Part shown: positions 59,512 through 64,000 of the stretch, piece after piece
Layout: each line of letters opens with the position of its first letter
How positions within the stretch are numbered: the first letter of the stretch is position 1
Source of the DNA: an uncultured Bacteroidales bacterium
GTDB lineage: Bacteria; Bacteroidota; Bacteroidia; Bacteroidales; Paludibacteraceae
Assembly (NCBI GenBank): GCA_934692905.1
Contig: CAKUUM010000005.1
Location: 4,398-68,397, forward strand
Direction: 5' to 3'
DNA: 64,000 nucleotides
Position numbers and translations under genes: made by a program
The notes under the pieces: generated by a model
Databases searched by the model: none
What the model was told of the DNA's origin: nothing
The model's input: the letters and a program-made list of their open reading frames with translations, nothing else

Positions 59512-60821
59512 AATTCCGACACCAATACGTTGTCTATATTCGGGTGCGCCAGCACAATGCGTTTATATTGTTCCCAGAATTGTTGCATCTCGAGGGGCGT
59601 ATTGCGGAGGAACTGCTCGGTGCCCTGCGCGGAAACACGGTCGAGCACCATGCCGACGGTGATGCGGTGGGTATCAAGTGCGGGTACATAGGTGGTGTCC
59701 TCCTTGTCCTCGACATAGACCTCGCGGACGATGTGCGTCTCCTCAAGGCGCGAGAGCAACTGACTCACAAGGCGAATAGGCAGTTGGTTCTGTTGCGCCA
59801 GTTCGTGTGCCGTGAGGGGTACCTCATCCTGCTCAAAACGGCGTATGATGATGGTCAGGAGGTAGAGCATGACGTAGTCCTTGTAGCGGCGGGACATGTG
59901 CTGCAGGTCGCGCTCATAAGCAAACATCTCGTTGTTCTGGATAGCGAAACCCAGTTCCGCGCCCACGATAAGGAGCAGGCAACTGATGTGCAACCATATA
60001 AGAACCAACGGGATAGCCGCAAAAGCACCATACACGACGCTGGTGCGGGTGAAGAACATCATGAGGTAGGTGCTGAGCATCTGTATCAGTTGGAACAGCA
60101 CGCCGACCAGTACCCCGGGCACTACGGCAGCGATGAAACGCACTTTGGTGTTTGGTATGGCGATGTACATCCACGTGAAGATACCCGACGCCACGATGAA
60201 CGGCAGTATGCGGAGTGTCCATCGGCGGAGAGGTTCTATCGCCTGTATCAGCGGGTTGGATGCCGCCGACCCCAGCAACAGAGACAGACCCGAAGTGACG
60301 ATAATCAGCACCGGCACCAGGAACAGGATGGCGAGGTAGTTGGCGAACTGCCGTCCGAATGAGCGCGACTGGCGCACGTTCCAGATACCGTTGAAGGAGG
60401 TCTCCACCATACGGAAGAAGGAATAGACCGCCCAAAGCAGCACCAGCAGTCCGATGCCTAAGAATACCCCGCCCTGTGCGGTCTGGAGGTATCGGTCAAC
60501 CCACTCCATGATGGTCGGCACGAGGTTGGTCTCGCCGAGAAAGGACTCGTTGAGTTTCATCTCTATCACCTGCTCGAAGCCGAAACCGCGTGCGATAGCA
60601 AGAATGACGGCAATGATAGGCACGATGGCAAAAAGCAGCGAGTAGGTGAGGGCATTGGCGCGGACGTTCAGGTCCTTGTCGCGAAACCCTCTGACAACCA
60701 ATATGATAGTCTGCAAAAGTTTGTACCGCACACGCTTGTGGCGGTCGCTGAAATCAGTACGGCTGTGTCGCCACAGGTCGTACTGGATGAAGTCCCGTAT
60801 GTGTTGCCAACGGTTACTCAC
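59508..60821 (-). CDS. YihY/BrkB family membrane protein
   Basis: This 437-residue protein has the YihY (formerly 'ribonuclease BN') domain with six membrane helices: ANALTYSLLFAIVPIIAVILAIARGFGFE, SFNGIWNVRQSRSFGRQFANYLA and YGAFAAIPLVLIWLHISCLLLIVGAELGFAI in sequence. A C-terminal soluble part of about 130 residues contains a winged-helix-like stretch (LTAHELAQQNQLPIRLVSQLL). Such tails are common in Bacteroidetes members. Function is not established; it is not an RNase. It overlaps ctpA by 8 bases and SDR by 4. Confidence 0.9.
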   Translation of the reverse strand: MSNRWQHIRDFIQYDLWRHSRTDFSDRHKRVRYKLLQTIILVVRGFRDKDLNVRANALTYSLLFAIVPIIAVILAIARGFGFEQVIEMKLNESFLGETNLVPTIMEWVDRYLQTAQGGVFLGIGLLVLLWAVYSFFRMVETSFNGIWNVRQSRSFGRQFANYLAILFLVPVLIIVTSGLSLLLGSAASNPLIQAIEPLRRWTLRILPFIVASGIFTWMYIAIPNTKVRFIAAVVPGVLVGVLFQLIQMLSTYLMMFFTRTSVVYGAFAAIPLVLIWLHISCLLLIVGAELGFAIQNNEMFAYERDLQHMSRRYKDYVMLYLLTIIIRRFEQDEVPLTAHELAQQNQLPIRLVSQLLSRLEETHIVREVYVEDKEDTTYVPALDTHRITVGMVLDRVSAQGTEQFLRNTPLEMQQFWEQYKRIVLAHPNIDNVLVSEL

Positions 60822-62442
60822 AGAGGGTACTTACGGCTTTGCGGGTGATATCGTCATCGCGCTCAAAGAGCGGGAAGAAGCCCTCGTCGTTGAGGATATT
60901 GCGGACGATATAGGCATTGATGAGCCGCTCCAACAGCGGGCGCGACTTGGCTATCTGCTCCTGCTCGGGCTCCACACCTTTCTCCTTGGCGAAAGCCACG
61001 AACTCGGGCATCCAATTCGCCTGCTTGAGGTGCTTTTCGAGTGCCTGCCACGTGGTGTAGCGACTCAATTCCTTGCGGTGCTTGTCGGTGTACTGGTACG
61101 CAAACTGATAGGTGTAGGCACGGTTTGCCACTTGGTTGAAATAGGGTGTGAAGAGCGTGGTATCGCGTCCCACAAACACATCGGGCATGATACCGCCGCC
61201 ACCGTGTACGATGCGTCCGTGCTTGGTGAGATAGACCGTAGTGTCCTGATAATGAACACTGTCTGCCGAGAAGAACTCACCATGCTCGTAGCGGTTGACG
61301 ATGTCCATCTCGTAGTCGTCCTGATCGCCGAGGGTGTATGGCTTTTGGATACAACGCCCCGACGGGGTGTAATAGCGTGCCACCGTGAGGCGGATAGCAC
61401 TGCCATCGGAGAAAGGCAGTTGCTGCTGCACAAGCCCCTTGCCAAAGGAACGGCGACCGATAATGGTAGCACGGTCGTTGTCTTGCATAGCCCCCGCGAA
61501 TATCTCGCTTGCCGATGCCGAGAAGTCGTCAATCAGCACCACCAGGGGTTCGCGTTGGAAACGCCCCGCCCCGTTGGCACGCGCCTCGTAGCGCGGGTAG
61601 GAACGCCCTTCGGCATAGACAATCATGTCGCCCCTGCTCAGGAACTCGTTTGCCATCTTGATGGCCTGGTCCATGAAGCCGCCCACATTCTCGCGGAGGT
61701 CCACGATATAGGATGTCGCGCCCTGCCCCTTGAGAGTGGCAAGTGCCGAGATGAACTCGCTGTACGTATTCTCGCCGAATCGGTTAACACGCACAAAACC
61801 AATCTTTTCACCTTTTCTTGTTGCATGCTCGGGCGTGATGATGAATTTGGCATCCACCGAGTGGACCGGCACATCGTCGCGGGTGACAGTGAAGTTGAGC
61901 ACCTCAGGGGTGCCTTTGCGCTTCACGCCGACGGTCACTTGCGTGCCCTTCGGACCGCGGAGCGTATGCAGAACGCGCTCATTGTTAATGCCTTTGCCTG
62001 CGAAAGCAGAATCGTTGACCGTCACAATCCTGTCGCCTGCCATCAGCCCTACCCCCTCGGAGGGTCCGCCCGGGACAATGGCAACAATCTGCACGGTGTC
62101 GTTCATGATGGAGAACTGCACGCCGATGCCTGAGAATGAGGACGACAACTCCTCGTTCACCGCCTGCAAATCCTTCTTGGGGATGTACGCGGAGTGCGGG
62201 TCAAGGTGCTTGACGAGGTCCACCATCACGTCTTCGGTGATGCTGTCCACGTCGATATCCTCCACATAGGCGGTCTTCATAAGTTCCAGCAACTGGTCCA
62301 CTTTCGACTTGGGCTGCTGGAATAGTTTGCCGTTCTGTATATAGAAACGCTGGGCGTTCACTTTGTTGGACACCGCATTGCCAATCAAGAATCCGATGAG
62401 CAACGCCACGATTGTCAGGGTCGGGAAAATATATTTCTTCAT
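60814..62442 (-). CDS. S41 family C-terminal processing peptidase
   Basis: This 542-residue protease has one N-terminal membrane helix (about 6-24), a PDZ domain beginning GIGVQFSIMNDTVQIVAIVPGGP, and the S41 core with catalytic serine in DDFSASASEIFAGAMQD and lysine in RRSFGKGLVQQQ. The C-terminal 150 residues (SRYTTWQALEKHLKQANW and onward) are the extension common in Bacteroidetes CtpA. It trims C-termini of periplasmic proteins. It lies 40 bases after the dCMP deaminase. Confidence 0.94.
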   Translation of the reverse strand: MKKYIFPTLTIVALLIGFLIGNAVSNKVNAQRFYIQNGKLFQQPKSKVDQLLELMKTAYVEDIDVDSITEDVMVDLVKHLDPHSAYIPKKDLQAVNEELSSSFSGIGVQFSIMNDTVQIVAIVPGGPSEGVGLMAGDRIVTVNDSAFAGKGINNERVLHTLRGPKGTQVTVGVKRKGTPEVLNFTVTRDDVPVHSVDAKFIITPEHATRKGEKIGFVRVNRFGENTYSEFISALATLKGQGATSYIVDLRENVGGFMDQAIKMANEFLSRGDMIVYAEGRSYPRYEARANGAGRFQREPLVVLIDDFSASASEIFAGAMQDNDRATIIGRRSFGKGLVQQQLPFSDGSAIRLTVARYYTPSGRCIQKPYTLGDQDDYEMDIVNRYEHGEFFSADSVHYQDTTVYLTKHGRIVHGGGGIMPDVFVGRDTTLFTPYFNQVANRAYTYQFAYQYTDKHRKELSRYTTWQALEKHLKQANWMPEFVAFAKEKGVEPEQEQIAKSRPLLERLINAYIVRNILNDEGFFPLFERDDDITRKAVSTLCE

Positions 62443-62482
62443 AGTTTTTATTACTGGGTTTCTATATAATAAGGTGTGCGTT

Positions 62483-62908
62483 TTACTTGTCGGGCATATA
62501 GTCCACCTGAATGCCTACACGGCGGAGCAACTCGGTGCCGTCCATAATGCGGTACTCCTCGCCATAGACCACACGCTTGATACCCGCCTGGATAATCAGT
62601 TTCGAGCACTCCATACAGGGTGCGGCAGTCACATACAGCGTAGCCCCGTCGCTACTGTTGTGGCTACGTGCCACTTTGGTAATGGCATTTGCCTCGGCAT
62701 GCAGCACATAGGGCTTGGACATGCCGCTGTCGTCCTCGCAGATATTCTCAAACCCGCTCGGCGTACCATTGTAGCCGTCCGAGATAATCATCTGGTCTTT
62801 TACCAGAATAGCCCCCACCTGCCTACGCTGGCAGTAACTGTTCTCCGACCATGTCCGCGCCATGCGCATATATAGGTAGTCGCGTTTTGTTTGCTTGTCC
62901 ATAGACAT
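62483..62908 (-). CDS. dCMP deaminase (ComEB-like)
   Basis: This 141-residue zinc enzyme deaminates dCMP to dUMP for thymidylate synthesis. The zinc site is LHAEANAI (HAE) with TAAPCMECSKLI (PCxxC). The N-terminal RMARTWSENSYCQRRQVGAIL and SDGYNGTPSGFENICED match the family. It heads the minus-strand run dCMP deaminase-ctpA-yihY-SDR. The -7 box TACTTTTG is at 62964-62957. Confidence 0.94.
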   Translation of the reverse strand: MSMDKQTKRDYLYMRMARTWSENSYCQRRQVGAILVKDQMIISDGYNGTPSGFENICEDDSGMSKPYVLHAEANAITKVARSHNSSDGATLYVTAAPCMECSKLIIQAGIKRVVYGEEYRIMDGTELLRRVGIQVDYMPDK

Positions 62909-62956
62909 TGATGCTTATAGAATACGTTTATTAAACACACTTATCAATTGTATTGG

Positions 62957-62964
62957 CAAAAGTA
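62957..62964 (-). promoter_or_regulatory. -7 box of the dCMP deaminase operon
   Basis: TACTTTTG on the minus strand, about 50 bases before the start codon; the -33 region (near 62985) contains TTTG-like sequence. Confidence 0.6.
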
Positions 62965-63078
62965 CTGCTTTTTACGCACATATACAAATCTTGTGCCAAT
63001 CCGCATTCTTGTCCCGCATCATCTTTTCATTGTCCTCATAGGAACAGGGCAACCGCATCAATATAGTGTATTATTCCG

Positions 63079-63150
63079 GGGACGCGAACGCCCTGCGGGG
63101 TCCCTGCAGGTCCGTGGACGTAACCAGGGACGCGGACGCCCTCGTCCGCG
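63079..63150. repeat. Two GC-rich hairpins
   Basis: GGGACGCGAACGCCC (from 63079) and its neighbour CGCGGACG-CCCT-CGTCCGCG (63131-63150, a perfect 8-base stem) form a pair of GGACGCG-type palindromes. They are related in composition to the ACGACGCG family. No gene is seen from 62909 to 63457. Confidence 0.6.
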
Positions 63151-63193
63151 GGCAGTTTGGCACAAACTGAGTGGATTTACTATGTTTGTGTGG

Positions 63194-63212
63194 ACGACGC
63201 GTCTCGCGTCGT
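63194..63212. repeat. Perfect palindromic repeat (ACGACGCG family)
   Basis: ACGACGCG, TCT, CGCGTCGT: the best copy of the family, with a perfect 8-base stem. Confidence 0.8.
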
Positions 63213-63322
63213 TACTAAGAAAATCTCGTATCATCATCGGGTGATTAACGGGTTGTTCTCGAGAGGATACCGTATTGTTCCCGTAAGACGCTTCTCGTAT
63301 CTATTGTCCTTTACAAAATAGC

Positions 63323-63347
63323 AGAGGTCGCCCGTATTGAGCGACCT
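63323..63347. terminator. Hairpin, probable terminator of the decayed gene
   Basis: GAGGTCGC pairs with GCGACCTC around a 9-base loop. Short T-rich tracts lie on both sides. Confidence 0.5.
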
Positions 63348-63383
63348 CCTTCTATATAGCCCCTCCATTGGAAGGAGTGAGGG

Positions 63384-63402
63384 ACGACGTGACTCGCATC
63401 GT
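63384..63402. repeat. Degenerate palindromic repeat (ACGACGCG family)
   Basis: ACGACGTG, ACT, CGCATCGT, six of eight stem pairs kept. Confidence 0.55.
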
Positions 63403-63457
63403 TATCGGCTTCGCCGAACTATAATGTTCTAAAGTATGCTCTCCTTTTTATTGTCTC

Positions 63458-63763
63458 TTATCCTACCTCTCCTCCAGTGAGAGTGTATGTCTTCCCTCCC
63501 CGCAGGATATATACTTGCCCATTACGGAATACTTTCCGTGGAGTGATGGTGGAAGCAGGAACATTATCAACAGCAGTAACTCTTGTAAACTCTGCAGTAT
63601 AGGTAGCATCCATTTCTACTATAATTGTTCGCGGATTATCAGTATTGCCGTTATTTCAACGTGCAAATTGATAGCCATTGTTGGGTATAGCCGTAATCGT
63701 AACTTGTGCATTTTCTTCATACGTTCCTCCTCCTGTAGCAGTTACCGTATGCCGAACTATTGA
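63458..63763 (-). pseudogene. C-terminal remnant of a surface protein with InlB-type repeat
   Basis: The minus strand encodes HTVTATGGGTYEENAQVTITA, then NNGYQFAR, an in-frame TGA at 63657-63655, then NNGNTDNPRTIIVEMDATYTAEF and the tail KVFRNGQVYILRGGKTYTL. The first part is the divergent InlB B-repeat pattern, where GYQFxRW is expected, so the TGA replaces a tryptophan codon. The tail resembles the C-terminal sorting-type ends of Bacteroidales secreted proteins. The frame is closed upstream by a TAG at 63766-63764. All the 5' part of the gene is missing. Confidence 0.65.
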
Positions 63764-64000
63764 CTATTATGGTGTATAATATACCCGTTGGCGGAATTAG
63801 AATAGTTCGGAAAAAATACGAAAAAGTTGCACATATCATTGATTTTTAGTAATTTAGTGGTGTGTTAAATCATTAAATTCAAAACCAAAATATGTACAAC
63901 TTGTATGCAAAGTTCGCTAAAATTACGTGAGTTCGATATAAGGGTTGTTTTCAGTCAAAAGATAGTGAGTTGTGTAGAATGTTCAAATTGGAGATTTAAT
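63764..64000. other. AT-rich segment with no recognisable gene
   Basis: Base composition drops sharply compared with the rest of the window. A 12-codon ORF (63892-63930) is the only start after a TTAAATCATTAAATTC stretch. It could be the edge of an insertion element continuing past the window; I see no terminal repeat or transposase. Confidence 0.3.

Noticed and set aside
62948..63244. 98-codon plus-strand ORF after the dCMP deaminase promoter
   Set aside because: It runs through GC-rich palindromes and has no protein-like features.
63655..63657. TGA recoded as tryptophan or selenocysteine
   Set aside because: TGA ends several intact genes here (for example dprA), and the fragment lacks its 5' part, so a nonsense mutation is simpler.

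Overview
The window is chromosomal DNA of a member of the Bacteroidales (Bacteroidota), probably an uncultured gut- or rumen-type lineage; I cannot name the genus. The evidence is the gene content (separate parE and parC, Wza/Wzc-type export pair, ExbB with two ExbD proteins, DUF6175 protein, a propeller regulator with a LuxR-type HTH), lipoprotein signals, and above all the promoters: many genes and tRNAs are preceded by TTTG, about 20 bases, then TAnnTTTG, the Bacteroidetes sigma-ABfr pattern.

Layout. 0-2 kb: end of parE, a small membrane protein, a CPBP protease-like protein and tRNA-Pro. 2.4-6.7 kb: LytTR membrane regulator, upp, VanZ-like protein, dprA, an outer-membrane barrel. 6.7-8.4 kb: an accessory stretch with a mini-transcript carrying a 28-codon ORF, a gene split by a frameshift, and a candidate structured RNA with an unusually perfect TTGACA/TATAAT promoter. 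8.4-18.8 kb: fba, an OPT transporter, efp, cca-nadB-NlpC/P60-SurA-like lipoprotein, an ECF sigma/membrane protein pair. 18.9-24 kb: Wza-like, Wzc-like and topB in one run. 24-30 kb: cation/proton antiporter, tRNA-Asp, tRNA-Ser, panD, tgt, LptF/G permease, folB. 30-39 kb: parC, a five-gene cassette of secreted proteins of unknown function, alkaline phosphatase. 39-45 kb: recO, tRNA-Ser, exbB/exbD, YhcH, a CoA transferase. 45-54 kb: rlmL-queA-uvrB, patatin, glyA-rlmN. 53.7-63 kb: clpP-clpX-propeller regulator, then dCMP deaminase-ctpA-yihY-SDR. The last kilobase is decayed: palindromes, the pseudogene tail of a surface repeat protein, and AT-rich DNA.

Most genes are housekeeping. The most unusual feature lies between genes: six copies of a composite repeat whose core is exactly five 11-base units (CACATACTAAT type), always upstream of a gene and always in the same orientation relative to it, 110-210 bases before a recognisable promoter. 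The downstream genes are the LytTR regulator, efp, the antiporter, alkaline phosphatase, patatin and clpP. A second, palindromic family (consensus ACGACGCGnnnCGCGTCGT) is scattered through the window and forms the distal end of some of these elements. I regard this as the best candidate for an undescribed system, either a promoter-linked regulatory array or a non-autonomous mobile element that settles beside promoters.
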